A stretch of DNA of 64,000 bases from Pseudomonas hefeiensis (GTDB lineage: Bacteria > Pseudomonadota > Gammaproteobacteria > Pseudomonadales > Pseudomonadaceae). The first letter of the stretch is position 1; the number at the start of each line of letters is the position of its first letter. A model generated the notes under the pieces. The model had not been told where the DNA came from. It saw only the letters and a program-made list of their open reading frames with translations, and ran no database searches. Where the stretch lies: contig NZ_CP117449.1 of assembly GCF_030687835.1 (NCBI RefSeq), positions 4,278,001 through 4,342,000 of the forward strand. Direction: 5' to 3'. This document shows, piece after piece, positions 1-7,664 of the stretch. The position numbers were made by a program, and so were the translations under genes.

Positions 1-422
1 CCGAATAAAAGCCCCAGTCCCGGCTTTCCACGACTGAACGCTTGCATCGCCATGGCCCAGTTGGCGTCCGAGACCACCAGCATCACACCATAACGCTTGG
101 CAACCGGCAGCTCCCGTAGCCACGGGTAGAGCGTGGCGCCCATCAACAGGTGTCGGGCGTTGATGGCAAAGACGGTGATCATCAACGGAACAACCGGGAC
201 CTGTTGGCCCCATAGATCCAGCGCGGCAAATTGAGAAGCGCCGGCGAATACCAGCGTGCTCATGAGCACGGCTGAAACATCACTCAGCCCTGACTGCGCT
301 GCAGCCAGGCCAAAGGCGACGCCAAATACAACGACGAACAGAGAAATGGGGAGTAGCTGTTTGAAGCCGTCGTAGATGTGATTGAGCTTTAGTTCATGCA
401 GGCGGGATTCTACGTTCGACAA
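1..422 (-). CDS. AzlC-family branched-chain amino acid permease, 3' part outside window
   Basis: Integral inner-membrane protein of the AzlC family, the large subunit of an AzlCD-type branched-chain amino acid exporter. The visible 140 or so N-terminal residues include the typical FGVAFGLAAAQSGLS segment, then FAGASQFAAL and the INARHLLMGA loop, all characteristic of AzlC. There is no ATG in frame near the start. I chose the TTG at 422, which has AGAGG about seven bases upstream. The gene runs off the left window edge, so a following azlD cannot be checked. The family call is firm; the substrate is inferred from the family only. Confidence 0.85.
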   Translation of the reverse strand, partial: MSNVESRLHELKLNHIYDGFKQLLPISLFVVVFGVAFGLAAAQSGLSDVSAVLMSTLVFAGASQFAALDLWGQQVPVVPLMITVFAINARHLLMGATLYPWLRELPVAKRYGVMLVVSDANWAMAMQAFSRGKPGLGLLF

Positions 423-508
423 GGGATGGCCTCTTTTAAATATTTGCTGCGTCACTTGAACAACCAAGGGCCGCAAGACAGGAGCCGTGTCAGCAAAGAA
501 GTCATGAG

Positions 509-540
509 AAAGCCCTACGATTTAATGTAGGGCTTACTTT
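509..540 (-). terminator. Rho-independent terminator-like hairpin
   Basis: An 8-bp perfect stem (AGCCCTAC / GTAGGGCT, 511-518 and 527-534) lies just past the stop of the small membrane protein gene at 586-954, with short A/T runs on both sides. It separates that gene from the azlC-like gene. Confidence 0.6.
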
Positions 541-585
541 AGCCATTCTCGTCAGTTACCACTGCGAACGCACTGAACTGCTGGC

Positions 586-954
586 TTACTCAGCCGCCGA
601 CCGGCTGTTACGCCAGAACAGATACGCCAGCCCCACCGGCGCTACGAAAATCGCCAACGACCAGCACATCGCCATGGTGAAAGCCTTCACCATCAGCATG
701 AACAGTGCGTTCACGAAGAACACATTGTTGCCCATGATGTAACCAACGACACTTTCGTAGACAAACCGAGAATACGGGTAGAGCAATGTGTTGATGACCG
801 CTAACACAATCAACCCAGGCTTCGCGCCGATTCCTCCAGGACCATTGGCCGCCAGAGAGATGATCATCACAGCGAACACCAGCCCAAAAAGGAAGTGGCG
901 GATGTAGTAGCTGGTAGTAAGACCCCCAAAGGTCTTGGCGAAAAATGAGTGCAT
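586..954 (-). CDS. Small hypothetical multi-pass membrane protein
   Basis: I do not recognise the family. The 122-residue product is strongly hydrophobic, with about four membrane segments: near residues 19-38, 46-65, a weaker one around 68-85, and 88-115. It ends in a short polar tail. No catalytic motif or signal peptide is visible. It stands alone between two hairpins and is not in an evident operon. Length and hydrophobicity make it a credible gene, and the overlapping 148-residue frame lacks such structure. A role in transport or envelope integrity would be a guess. Confidence 0.6.
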   Translation of the reverse strand: MHSFFAKTFGGLTTSYYIRHFLFGLVFAVMIISLAANGPGGIGAKPGLIVLAVINTLLYPYSRFVYESVVGYIMGNNVFFVNALFMLMVKAFTMAMCWSLAIFVAPVGLAYLFWRNSRSAAE

Positions 955-1100
955 AGAAGATCCCTCTTGAACGCTGATTTAAACGAGGCGCCACCATACC
1001 AGCATCATTTTTTCGCGCAAGATCAAGCGGGTCGACGGATTGATGTCTCAGCAAGCGGTGGACAATCGGACCAAGTCGTTTTTTAGAAACTGAGACCTAC

Positions 1101-1134
1101 AAAAAACGGGCGATTCACACGTCGCCCGCTTTTG
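1101..1134. terminator. Bidirectional terminator
   Basis: Stem CGGGCGA / TCGCCCG (1107-1113 and 1122-1128) with an A-run on the left and a T-run on the right, so it can stop transcription in either direction. It lies after the stop of the acidic small protein gene at 1158. Confidence 0.75.
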
Positions 1135-1157
1135 ACATAAATCAGCAAGGACAAAAG

Positions 1158-1376
1158 CTAAGCGTCGGGATGCTCACTGGCCACTGAGTCGGCGGCATCT
1201 ACATCTGACATATCCTCTTCGAGAGGGGCCTCATCGTCCGAGGGCAGCTCAAGCTCCGTGCCGTCTTTCTTGGGATCGTGGCCTGCTTCGTTATCCGTGC
1301 CGCGCGTAACGTCCTGCTGGGATTTGTTCCCAGGAGCATTCTCGTCGATTTCCATACTGGCTCTCCGTTCTGACAC
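1158..1376 (-). CDS. Short acidic hypothetical protein, probably disordered
   Basis: A 72-residue protein rich in Asp, Glu, Ser, Pro and Gly with almost no hydrophobic residues, so probably intrinsically disordered. The GTG start at 1376 has GAGGAGA about six bases upstream. A second start, ATG at 1355, also has a good GGAGAG site, giving a 65-residue product. Its composition resembles the acidic protein at 9544-9759, although no aligned motif is obvious. Function unknown. The hairpin just downstream supports a real transcription unit. Confidence 0.55.
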   Translation of the reverse strand: MSERRASMEIDENAPGNKSQQDVTRGTDNEAGHDPKKDGTELELPSDDEAPLEEDMSDVDAADSVASEHPDA

Positions 1377-1460
1377 GAGGGATCTCCTCGCTTAAACATG
1401 AGAGATGCCGGGGAACTGTAAGTGCCGGGCAATGGATGAACGGCAGGTACAGGGTTGAGC

Positions 1461-2078
1461 CTAGTATTGCTGTGTCGCGAACCGAAATACAGCAGGCACG
1501 GTTGCCAGAATTAGAGTAATGGACATGCCCATATTGAATATTAACGCGAGGTTCGGACGCGTTAATACTCGCCGTAGTGCAACGCCTGCTATTGCCCATA
1601 CGCCAACACAAGGAATTGTCACGGTGGTTAACAGAGCGGCCGCTATCGTTAAATTCAGGAGATGGTTCTCGACTGGAATATAGGTGGCGGCCGCGCTAAT
1701 TGAAAGAGTCCATGCCTTAGGGTTTATCCACTGAAACGCGGCCCCTCCGATAAGCCCCATTGGCGGTCGAGTCTCCTGATGCAGCTCCAGCGGGCCACTG
1801 GTTGCAATCTTCCATGCGAGCCAAAGAATATAGCCTGTTCCGAGGATTGCCAGTGCTATATGAAAACCTGGAACCGCGTCGAAAAGAACTCCCAGGCCCA
1901 GCCCCAATACTGCGAATTGCAAGCCGACTCCCAAGGCAATCCCACTGACAAGGGGAATTGAACGTAAAACTCCTGAGCGCGCGCCACACACGAGCACCAT
2001 GGCATTGTTCGGGCCCGGGGTGCCCGTCATAACAACAGCGAATATCAAAAACGGTAGTAGGACTGCAAGATCCGTCAT
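1461..2078 (-). CDS. LysE/RhtB-family amino acid exporter
   Basis: Inner-membrane exporter of the LysE/RhtB superfamily, 205 residues, the usual length. The N-terminal TPGPNNAMV motif after the first helix and the QWINPKAW motif in the central loop are family hallmarks; about six membrane segments are visible. It is transcribed divergently from an AsnC-type regulator at 2181, a common arrangement in which the regulator senses the exported amino acid. The substrate cannot be read from the sequence. Confidence 0.92.
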   Translation of the reverse strand: MTDLAVLLPFLIFAVVMTGTPGPNNAMVLVCGARSGVLRSIPLVSGIALGVGLQFAVLGLGLGVLFDAVPGFHIALAILGTGYILWLAWKIATSGPLELHQETRPPMGLIGGAAFQWINPKAWTLSISAAATYIPVENHLLNLTIAAALLTTVTIPCVGVWAIAGVALRRVLTRPNLALIFNMGMSITLILATVPAVFRFATQQY

Positions 2079-2180
2079 GAATACACTTCTAATTGAGTGG
2101 TTGATGAGCGGTCTATTTTATCGCGCGCAACTCGTATTTTGGTTGCATAATGGCGGCCATATCCAGCAACGGCACAACAA

Positions 2181-2633
2181 ATGACCGGTTTTGACAGAAT
2201 AGATCGAAGAATATTGCAGGAGCTTGCAACTGACGCCCGTCAGACGAATGTGAAGCTGGCCGAGCGAGTCGGCCTTTCGGCGTCCGCATGCCTAAGGCGG
2301 GTGCAAGAGCTTGAGCGATCCGGGGTCATTACTGGATATCGCGCGGTGATTGATCGATCCCGCCTGGGAGCGGGCTTTGTGGTTTACGTAGCCGTTGGAC
2401 TTTCGAACCACACGAAAGATTGCCTGGAGGCTTTCGAGCGCGCAGTCAGCCGATGTCCAGACGTCGTGGAGTTCCACACGATAACTGGGGCAATTGAGTA
2501 TCTACTGCGGGTTGAAGTTGAGGATATAAGGTCCTATAAAACTTTCCACACCGACGTCCTCGGTACCTTGCCGCACGTTTCTTCGATCACCAGCTACATC
2601 GTTATGGACTCGCCAAAAAATGAGCGTCCTTGA
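2181..2633 (+). CDS. Lrp/AsnC-family transcriptional regulator
   Basis: A 150-residue feast/famine regulator. Residues 1-60 hold the helix-turn-helix (DRIDRRILQELATDAR, then LAERVGLSASACLRRVQELE); residues 65-145 are the RAM/AsnC ligand-binding and oligomerisation domain. It probably controls the divergent LysE-type exporter through the roughly 100-bp shared intergenic region. The ribosome-binding site before the ATG is weak. Effector unknown. Confidence 0.92.
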   Translation: MTGFDRIDRRILQELATDARQTNVKLAERVGLSASACLRRVQELERSGVITGYRAVIDRSRLGAGFVVYVAVGLSNHTKDCLEAFERAVSRCPDVVEFHTITGAIEYLLRVEVEDIRSYKTFHTDVLGTLPHVSSITSYIVMDSPKNERP

Positions 2634-2805
2634 ACAGTAGATTGCAGGCTGGTCTGGCGTGCTGTTGGGGTTTCTAAAGGTAATGATCTGCGATCACCAG
2701 TATCCTTTTTCCTGCTTCCATTGCTCCCTGCTGAAAATAGATTGGAAGATGTAAACCTCATCAGGACGGGACAAGCGTATCCGGATTGCAGCTCATGCAA
2801 CTGAT

Positions 2806-3255
2806 TCAGGGTCCGTTGGATACAGGACCCTGAGCGGACTGTGCTGAAAGCGGAACATCAAACACTCGATCAAACCCCCATTGAAAAACCAGCGAGTAAA
2901 AAAAGAAAAACACAAACAGGCCCAGGTTAGTCATCAGTGCCATCCACAGGCTGATGCCTAGCCACGCCCCAATCACCGGGGTAAGGATCAGCGTCAAACC
3001 ACCTTCAAAACCCAGGGAATGGAACAGTCGTCGAATCCAATTGCGATGACGGCTGCGCTGGTGACGCTCCCACCACTCGAACAAGCCATTGAAAAGCATG
3101 TTCCAGGCCAGCGCGACAGCAGAAATCACCAGCGACAGCAGGGTTGAATAGCCCATGCCCTGGTCGTAGGTCAGCGCCAACGCCGGTGCCACGAACAGCA
3201 CGCCGCCGGTTTCGTAGAGAACGGCCTGGAGGATTCTGCGGTTCGTACCTTGCAT
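2806..3255 (-). CDS. PACE-family multidrug/biocide efflux transporter
   Basis: A 149-residue protein made of two tandem bacterial-transmembrane-pair units, as in the AceI-like PACE family that exports chlorhexidine and other biocides or short diamines. Visible marks: an N-terminal RRILQAVLYETGG segment with the conserved membrane Glu, the WNMLFNGLFEWWER loop, then a second repeat with LGFEGGLTL and WMALMTNLGL. I chose the ATG at 3255, which has AGGAG seven bases upstream, over the in-frame start 42 bases further up. It is divergent from a LysR regulator, a usual PACE arrangement. Confidence 0.88.
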   Translation of the reverse strand: MQGTNRRILQAVLYETGGVLFVAPALALTYDQGMGYSTLLSLVISAVALAWNMLFNGLFEWWERHQRSRHRNWIRRLFHSLGFEGGLTLILTPVIGAWLGISLWMALMTNLGLFVFFFFYSLVFQWGFDRVFDVPLSAQSAQGPVSNGP

Positions 3256-3298
3256 CGGCGGGCTCCTGAATGGGGTTGGATGACCACAGCCTGGCAAG

Positions 3299-3341
3299 TT
3301 GAGCGCACGCGCACAATTGAGCTAAATTGAGCCACGCTCAA
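3299..3341. promoter_or_regulatory. Clustered TTGAGC repeats, candidate LysR operator
   Basis: Between the PACE gene and its divergent regulator, TTGAGC occurs at 3299, 3317 and 3327, and the inverse GCTCAA at 3336. The last two form a palindrome with a 3-base spacer. Spacing and position suit binding by the adjacent LysR-type protein. The function is inferred. Confidence 0.5.
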
Positions 3342-3361
3342 CCTGAGTAACCTACCCGCCT

Positions 3362-4246
3362 ATGTTCGCCAAACTGCCCCTCACCGCCTTGCGCGGCTTC
3401 GAGTCCGCCGCACGGCTGGGCAGCTTCAAGGCGGCGGCCCAGGAACTGAATGTCAGCCCGGCAGCGATCTCCCATCAGGTCAAAAGCCTTGAAGCCTTCC
3501 TTGGTGTGCGACTGTTCGAACGCACCAGCCAAAGCGTGCGCCTGAGCGCCGATGGCGAACGCCTTCAGCCGTTCATGCACCGTGCCCTGCTTGATATCCA
3601 ACATGGCCTGCAGGTTCTGTCGCCGCCTTGTGCTGCACAGTCCTTGGTGGTGAGCACGACGCCGGCATTCGCCAGCCTGTGGCTGATACCGCGGCTTGGG
3701 GATTTTCATCGGTTGCACCCGGAGATCGACGTCAGGCTGCACAGCAGCAACGAAGTGGTGGACCTGCGGCGTGATGCAAGCATCGACCTGGCCATCCGCG
3801 CCCTGTTCACGCCTGACCCACAACTGTTCGAGCAGCCTTTGCTGGACGAGTATTTTGGCGTCTATTGCCGCCCCGGCTGGCAGCCGCCCGCTACGGGCTC
3901 GCCCGTCGAACTGATCGACGTGCCGTGGCTGAGTAGCGCAAAGGCGGAGGTCGACTGGCCTGCGTGGTGCGCCAAGGCCGAGGCCCTGGGCTGGCTGGAG
4001 AACGCGCGTTTTCGGCGTTATGACGAGGAACAGCATGCACTGCAGGCGGCGATCGCCGGGCATGGGCTGGCGCTCGCCAGCAATGTGCTGGTTGCTGAGG
4101 CTGTTGCGCGTGGGGAGCTGGTTGATTACCGCCCTGAAGTTCACCTGGCGGGGGCGCGGTATACCGTAGTGTGTGTGCCGGGGCGGGAGCGGCAGGTGGC
4201 GGTGCGGGGGTTTAGTGAGTGGTTGCTGGGTCAGAGTAACGGCTGA
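3362..4246 (+). CDS. LysR-family transcriptional regulator (GcvA-like)
   Basis: A 294-residue LysR-type regulator. The N-terminal winged helix-turn-helix covers residues 5-65 (LRGFESAARLGSFKAAAQEL, then PAAISHQVKSLE and LFERTSQSVRLS). A periplasmic-binding-like effector domain follows, with the GcvA/AmpR-like pattern ISHQVKSLE and SLWLIPRLGDF. It is divergent from the PACE exporter and is the probable regulator of that gene. Effector unknown. Confidence 0.93.
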   Translation: MFAKLPLTALRGFESAARLGSFKAAAQELNVSPAAISHQVKSLEAFLGVRLFERTSQSVRLSADGERLQPFMHRALLDIQHGLQVLSPPCAAQSLVVSTTPAFASLWLIPRLGDFHRLHPEIDVRLHSSNEVVDLRRDASIDLAIRALFTPDPQLFEQPLLDEYFGVYCRPGWQPPATGSPVELIDVPWLSSAKAEVDWPAWCAKAEALGWLENARFRRYDEEQHALQAAIAGHGLALASNVLVAEAVARGELVDYRPEVHLAGARYTVVCVPGRERQVAVRGFSEWLLGQSNG

Positions 4247-4343
4247 ATGGTGAATGACCGTGGAATTCGCACCCAGGACAGAAAGCCAAGAAATATCAAG
4301 TAGAAGAAGCTCGTGAATTTCTCCAGCGAGCAGGAGTTTAACT

Positions 4344-4676
4344 ATGAACAGCATGACCTATAAGGGCTATACAGCCCGAGTTGAGTTTGATGAGCGTGAC
4401 GACATCTTCGTCGGTCGAGTTCTGGGAGTACGTGACATCATCAGCTTTCACGCCGAGTCAGTAACAGAACTGCGCACCGAATTTGCTAGTGCTATCGAGG
4501 ATTATTTGGCGGACTGTGTCGAACAAGGAGTCAGCCCTGAGAAGCCAGCCTCTGGAAAGGTGATGCTGCGCATTCGTCCTGAAGTGCATGCTGCCGCTAC
4601 CATTGCAGCCCAAGCTGCCGGCAAGAGCCTGAACCAATGGGCCGACGAGGTGTTTGAGCGCGCTGCACACGCCTAA
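4344..4676 (+). CDS. HicB-family antitoxin, apparently without HicA
   Basis: A 110-residue antitoxin-like protein. Residues 1-60 form the HicB partial-RNase-H-like domain (YKGYTARVEFDERDDIFVGR, FHAESVTELRTEF), and residues 70-105 form a ribbon-helix-helix DNA-binding tail (MLRIRPEVHAAATIAAQAAG). A hicA gene normally precedes hicB. Here the 97-bp gap holds only a short open stretch ending REFLQRAGV before a stop, which might be a HicA relic, but the similarity is too weak to claim. It may act as a solo regulator. CAGGAG lies upstream of the ATG, and a terminator follows. Confidence 0.85.
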   Translation: MNSMTYKGYTARVEFDERDDIFVGRVLGVRDIISFHAESVTELRTEFASAIEDYLADCVEQGVSPEKPASGKVMLRIRPEVHAAATIAAQAAGKSLNQWADEVFERAAHA

Positions 4677-4683
4677 TGACAAA

Positions 4684-4710
4684 TCAAGCCCAGCGCATGG
4701 CTGGGCTTTG
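4684..4710 (+). terminator. Terminator after hicB-like gene
   Basis: Perfect 8-bp stem AAGCCCAG / CTGGGCTT (4686-4693, 4701-4708) a few bases after the stop codon. Confidence 0.7.
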
Positions 4711-4787
4711 AGCATCTATTCAGTCAACGGATGGAAAACTGGAGACAGGCCCCTCCGCCTCATATCGTGGTCTGTCCCCGCCTTCAC

Positions 4788-4829
4788 AATGCGCTGGTTC
4801 CGAGGTTGGCGTAGGAGTTTTCGTCGATG
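4788..4829 (-). repeat. Coding-like 42-bp repeat, copy A
   Basis: About 42 bases closely resemble 7665-7706. On the minus strand both copies can be read as IDxNSYxNLG, and several differences fall at third codon positions. Copy A lies in frame just after the TAA of the kinase gene. Probably the relic of a mobile or duplicated coding module. Confidence 0.45.
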
Positions 4830-4846
4830 TCGCTGGCGCGCCGACA

Positions 4847-5377
4847 TTACTCACTGGACAGGAATCGGTCGATGATCATCGAGACCGCTTGCACCGGAGA
4901 TGCCAAGGCCGTGTCTATGCAAAACGGAGCTTCGTCCCATGGCTCATATTCATGATCCAGTACCGATTGCCAGGTTGGTGGAGTCAGCCCTGGAACATCA
5001 ACCCTCCTTGTTTCGACCCGGCGCCGATGTTCATCTTGATCGGAACAGACCACTTGGATATCTGCTAATCGGACACCCGCTTGTGAGGCGATTTCGCTCC
5101 ACGCGATTCGGCTTTCGAGGACGGGATTGACACAATCAACGATGACTGCGTGGCCCAAACGAAGATTACTCAGGGCAAGCTCATTAGCAACCATGTAACC
5201 ACTGCGCCCCACATCTTGCGCAAGAGCGCCAGAGTTTCGAATCGCCTGTTCAATTGTATCTATGCGCAGGTACACGGCGCCTGTCGTAGCGGCGAGTTCA
5301 TTGGCGATAGTCGTTTTTCCGGTGCCGGGAAGGCCGCTGAAGACAATGAGCACTCCATGTCCTTCGATTAATCTCAT
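4847..5377 (-). CDS. P-loop AAA/zeta-toxin-like kinase
   Basis: A 176-residue P-loop NTPase. Walker A GLPGTGKTT lies near residues 14-22; a kinase-type DTIEQAIR follows, with VIVDCVNPV as the probable Walker B strand and an Arg-rich lid (EHRRRVETRR). This layout fits small-molecule or nucleotide kinases such as the gluconate/zeta-like ATP-binding proteins. The substrate is not evident. I chose the ATG at 5377, with GGGGAGG eight bases upstream, instead of the longer frame to 5434. It may be cotranscribed with the small gene at 5406. Confidence 0.8.
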   Translation of the reverse strand: MRLIEGHGVLIVFSGLPGTGKTTIANELAATTGAVYLRIDTIEQAIRNSGALAQDVGRSGYMVANELALSNLRLGHAVIVDCVNPVLESRIAWSEIASQAGVRLADIQVVCSDQDEHRRRVETRRVDVPGLTPPTWQSVLDHEYEPWDEAPFCIDTALASPVQAVSMIIDRFLSSE

Positions 5378-5405
5378 AATCGCGGCCTCCCCCCCGCTTT
5401 CCCCT

Positions 5406-5606
5406 TTAATGAAGAACCCTGCGACTCTCCCCAATCCTGATCCTATCGAGCGCCCTGTTTAAAGCATCCAAGGCATCGAGCAGGGCTTTCGCCTCAGCTT
5501 CCCGACCGTCGCCCCAGAGACGTTCAGCCATTTTGTTCAGTGCCTGGATAGAACGTTCAATGTCAGCAGCCGTCACGACTTTGCTTTCCTGATGTTTCTT
5601 TGGCAT
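5406..5606 (-). CDS. Small helical hypothetical protein
   Basis: A 66-residue protein beginning MPKKHQESK, then a charged, Ala/Leu-rich helical segment (DIERSIQALNKMAERLWGDG, EAEAKALLDALDALNRALDR) that could form a helical hairpin or coiled coil. The ATG at 5606 has GAGGAAGAG upstream; the frame is open further up to 5678. It ends 28 bases before the kinase gene, so an operon is likely. No family recognised. Confidence 0.5.
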   Translation of the reverse strand: MPKKHQESKVVTAADIERSIQALNKMAERLWGDGREAEAKALLDALDALNRALDRIRIGESRRVLH

Positions 5607-5702
5607 TGATTCACTCTTCCTCGGGGCGTGCTTCATCAGCTTCAAGAAAAAACTGGGATCACCACCCGCCCCGGTCAACCAACACTAGTTAGCCAGGATC
5701 GA

Positions 5703-6248
5703 TTACTTAGCTTTTGCGCTCTTGATGTCACTGATGATTTTCTGAGAAATAGCCTGAACCTGCTCTTGGGTCATCGCCGACATGACGCCTTCCCAAGCAG
5801 ACGACGAGGTGTCATATGTCCGAGTTCCAATCAGGCGGCCTGATTTCAAGTCCGAATAATCTGCACTGGAATTGACCCACGCATTTCCCACCATGACCCC
5901 AGCTCCGTATCGCGCGCCTGGGGTGAGGTAACGGAAATTGGTCACATTGATCTTGATGCCGACGCCGTCCTTGCCCTCTTGGCTTAATGCCTGAGCCTCT
6001 GTAAGGCTGTAACCGGCGCGAGTCGCTTCGACTTGCAGGGCGTCATTCCACTCTTGCTTCAAGCGAGGCCAGTCTTCGTTTTGTTGAACCTTGTTATTGC
6101 CTTGAAAGTTTACAACCAGATTCTGCTTGGCTGACTCCTGAATGACGAGCGTTTCAGTCCCGCCGCTTTTTACAGAGGCAGCGCATCCGCTCAACATCAA
6201 AACAGCTACAGCGCAGGACAGCGCAATCGAAAGCTTGGGTGTGTTCAT
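5703..6248 (-). CDS. DUF4410-like outer-membrane lipoprotein
   Basis: A 181-residue lipoprotein. The signal sequence ends in a lipobox (VLMLSGC), giving a lipidated Cys near residue 19. The mature part matches the DUF4410 pattern: a long beta-rich body, the EATRAGYSLTEAQ helix, INVTNFRYLTPGARY, and a C-terminal QAISQKIISDIKSA helix. The ATG at 6248 is chosen because the lipobox fits a normal signal length from there, though the ribosome-binding site is weak. Role unknown. Confidence 0.82.
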   Translation of the reverse strand: MNTPKLSIALSCAVAVLMLSGCAASVKSGGTETLVIQESAKQNLVVNFQGNNKVQQNEDWPRLKQEWNDALQVEATRAGYSLTEAQALSQEGKDGVGIKINVTNFRYLTPGARYGAGVMVGNAWVNSSADYSDLKSGRLIGTRTYDTSSSAWEGVMSAMTQEQVQAISQKIISDIKSAKAK

Positions 6249-6501
6249 TGAATTTCCATATCCACAAAATCGATTGAGAGAGGCGTTGAATATTCCCGCC
6301 GAGCCAGATGAGCCCACACGCTGGACGCGCAGAATTTAGCACCATTGCGTCGCTGCTACGAGCCAAGGGCGAGGTCAGCAAAGCCTGAAGACAGGCCACG
6401 ATTTTGAGTTCACTCATCATCAGATCGTGATCTGCTTCCGTTTTCTTCCCCTCCCCAGCACCCTGAATCGAGAATACGGGGGGATGACCGACATCAGCAT
6501 C

Positions 6502-6530
6502 TTGACTTCCAGTATCCAACTGGATACGGT
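6502..6530 (+). promoter_or_regulatory. Promoter with palindromic operator for the HigBA-type module
   Basis: A -35-like TTGACT (6502-6507) is followed by the palindrome GTATCCA-AC-TGGATAC (6512-6527), which would cover the -10 region. The toxin ATG is at 6537, so the transcript would be leaderless or nearly so. Autorepression by the antitoxin through such a palindrome is the family norm; here it is inferred. Confidence 0.55.
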
Positions 6531-6536
6531 CCAATC

Positions 6537-6830
6537 ATGAATTATCTCATCCAGCAAACGCAGACGTTCACTGCTTGGCATTCATCGGTCCGTGATCTGC
6601 GAGCAAAAATCGCTATCGCCCGTCGCATTGATCGCGCCGCAGCAGGTAACTTGGGCGATGTGAAACCTGTTGGTGATGGTATTTCAGAGTTGCGTGTGGA
6701 TGTAGGCGCTGGCTACCGGGTCTATTTCACCATGCGCGGTGGAGTGGTCATCGTGCTACTGGCGGGTGGTGACAAGTCTTCACAGAGTGCTGATATCCGG
6801 CGAGCGAAGAAATTGGCAAAGGAGATTTGA
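6537..6830 (+). CDS. RelE/ParE-superfamily toxin (HigB/Gp49-like)
   Basis: A 97-residue toxin of the phage-Gp49-like/HigB group, predicted to be an mRNA interferase working at the ribosome. Visible family pattern: FTAWHSSVRDLRAKIAIARR, LGDVKPVGDGISELRVD, then GYRVYFTMRGGVVIVLLAGGDKSSQ and a basic C-terminal helix ending RRAKKLAKEI. The antitoxin gene starts two bases after its stop, in the toxin-first order typical of higBA. There is no ribosome-binding site before the ATG, consistent with a leaderless start just after the palindromic promoter. Confidence 0.9.
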   Translation: MNYLIQQTQTFTAWHSSVRDLRAKIAIARRIDRAAAGNLGDVKPVGDGISELRVDVGAGYRVYFTMRGGVVIVLLAGGDKSSQSADIRRAKKLAKEI

Positions 6831-6832
6831 GC

Positions 6833-7141
6833 ATGAGCCAACACCTGACGACATTTGACATGGCGGCACTTCTCGATAGCGACGAAGCAATCAGCGAATA
6901 CCTTTCTCAGGTGCTGGCTGATGGTGATAGCGAGGAGTTTCTCCGAGCGATCGGCTATGTGGCCAAGGCCCGCGGCATGGCGCAGATCGCTAAAGACTCT
7001 GGCATGGGGCGAGAAAGCTTGTACAAGGCGTTCGCCCCCGGATCAAAGCCGAGATTCGATACTGTACTTAAAGTCATTCATGCGCTAGGCATTGATCTTC
7101 ATGCGCAGCCTGGGCATGCAGTTAATCATTCACCAGCCTGA
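6833..7141 (+). CDS. HigA-like antitoxin, XRE-type helix-turn-helix
   Basis: A 102-residue antidote protein of the probable addiction-module antidote family. It has the motif LLDSDEAISEYLSQVL at the N-terminus, then a helix-turn-helix (MAQIAKDSGMGRESLYKAF) and the conserved PRFDTVLKVIHALGI. It should neutralise the upstream toxin and repress the promoter at 6502. I chose the ATG at 6833, with GGAGA upstream, over the TTG at 6827 that would overlap the toxin stop. Confidence 0.9.
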   Translation: MSQHLTTFDMAALLDSDEAISEYLSQVLADGDSEEFLRAIGYVAKARGMAQIAKDSGMGRESLYKAFAPGSKPRFDTVLKVIHALGIDLHAQPGHAVNHSPA

Positions 7142-7239
7142 AGAGCGGATTAGACACCGGGAATAAACCGCGATTTTGAGTTCGCCTTGTAAATCGGACC
7201 GGCTCAGAATCGTAGCCTACCTCTGTTCTCCTCTTATGA

Positions 7240-7268
7240 AACGGGCGGCTTATAAGCCGCCCGTCTTC
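7240..7268. terminator. Perfect palindromic terminator
   Basis: A 22-bp perfect palindrome (7242-7263, arms CGGGCGGCTTA / TAAGCCGCCCG) lies between the antitoxin gene and the convergent gene at 7270. It probably serves both. Confidence 0.65.
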
Positions 7269-7269
7269 A

Positions 7270-7557
7270 TCATTTCGCCGCCTGCGCCCGCAATCGTCTT
7301 CCAATCACATCCATGACATCACAACCATCGCGTAACGAGGTGGTCAGCAATTTACAAAAATCAGTCAGCACCACCGTGTCTGAGTTGATGTCCGAGCGAA
7401 ACGCGATATTTTCCAAGACTTGGGTCACGGTGCGGATGCGGTAGTCGGCGGTTTCGAAAAGGACGTCTAGAGGCGCTTCGGTGTCGATGAGCAGGGTTGC
7501 GGGGATGAAGTCGATGCCGGTGATGGGCATGTATCGGGTCATGAGCAGTACCTTCAT
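7270..7557 (-). CDS. Hypothetical protein, family not recognised
   Basis: A 95-residue protein starting MKVLLMTRYM; it looks globular, with helices around LDVLFETADYRIRTVTQVL and VVLTDFCKLLTTSLRDGCDV and a basic C-terminus. No motif recognised. No ribosome-binding site precedes the ATG. Instead an in-frame TGA (7558-7560) touches the ATG, and the same frame is open upstream to an ATG at 7653 for 31 codons. This suggests either translational coupling to a tiny leader ORF or a longer gene split by a nonsense codon. Confidence 0.5.
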   Translation of the reverse strand: MKVLLMTRYMPITGIDFIPATLLIDTEAPLDVLFETADYRIRTVTQVLENIAFRSDINSDTVVLTDFCKLLTTSLRDGCDVMDVIGRRLRAQAAK

Positions 7558-7664
7558 TCAATTGATAAGGAGCAGGAGCTTCTGCGCTTCATTCAATCGA
7601 GTCGCCAAACCCGAATCGCCATCTGGGCGACAGAGAGACAATAAGTTGCACATCCAGATGCTGC

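Noticed and set aside
4247..4343. Relic of hicA
   Set aside because: Only a short frame ending REFLQRAGV remains; similarity to HicA C-termini is too weak to call.
6154..6534. 126-codon minus-strand frame upstream of the lipoprotein
   Set aside because: Overlaps the lipoprotein signal sequence and the toxin promoter; composition is not protein-like.
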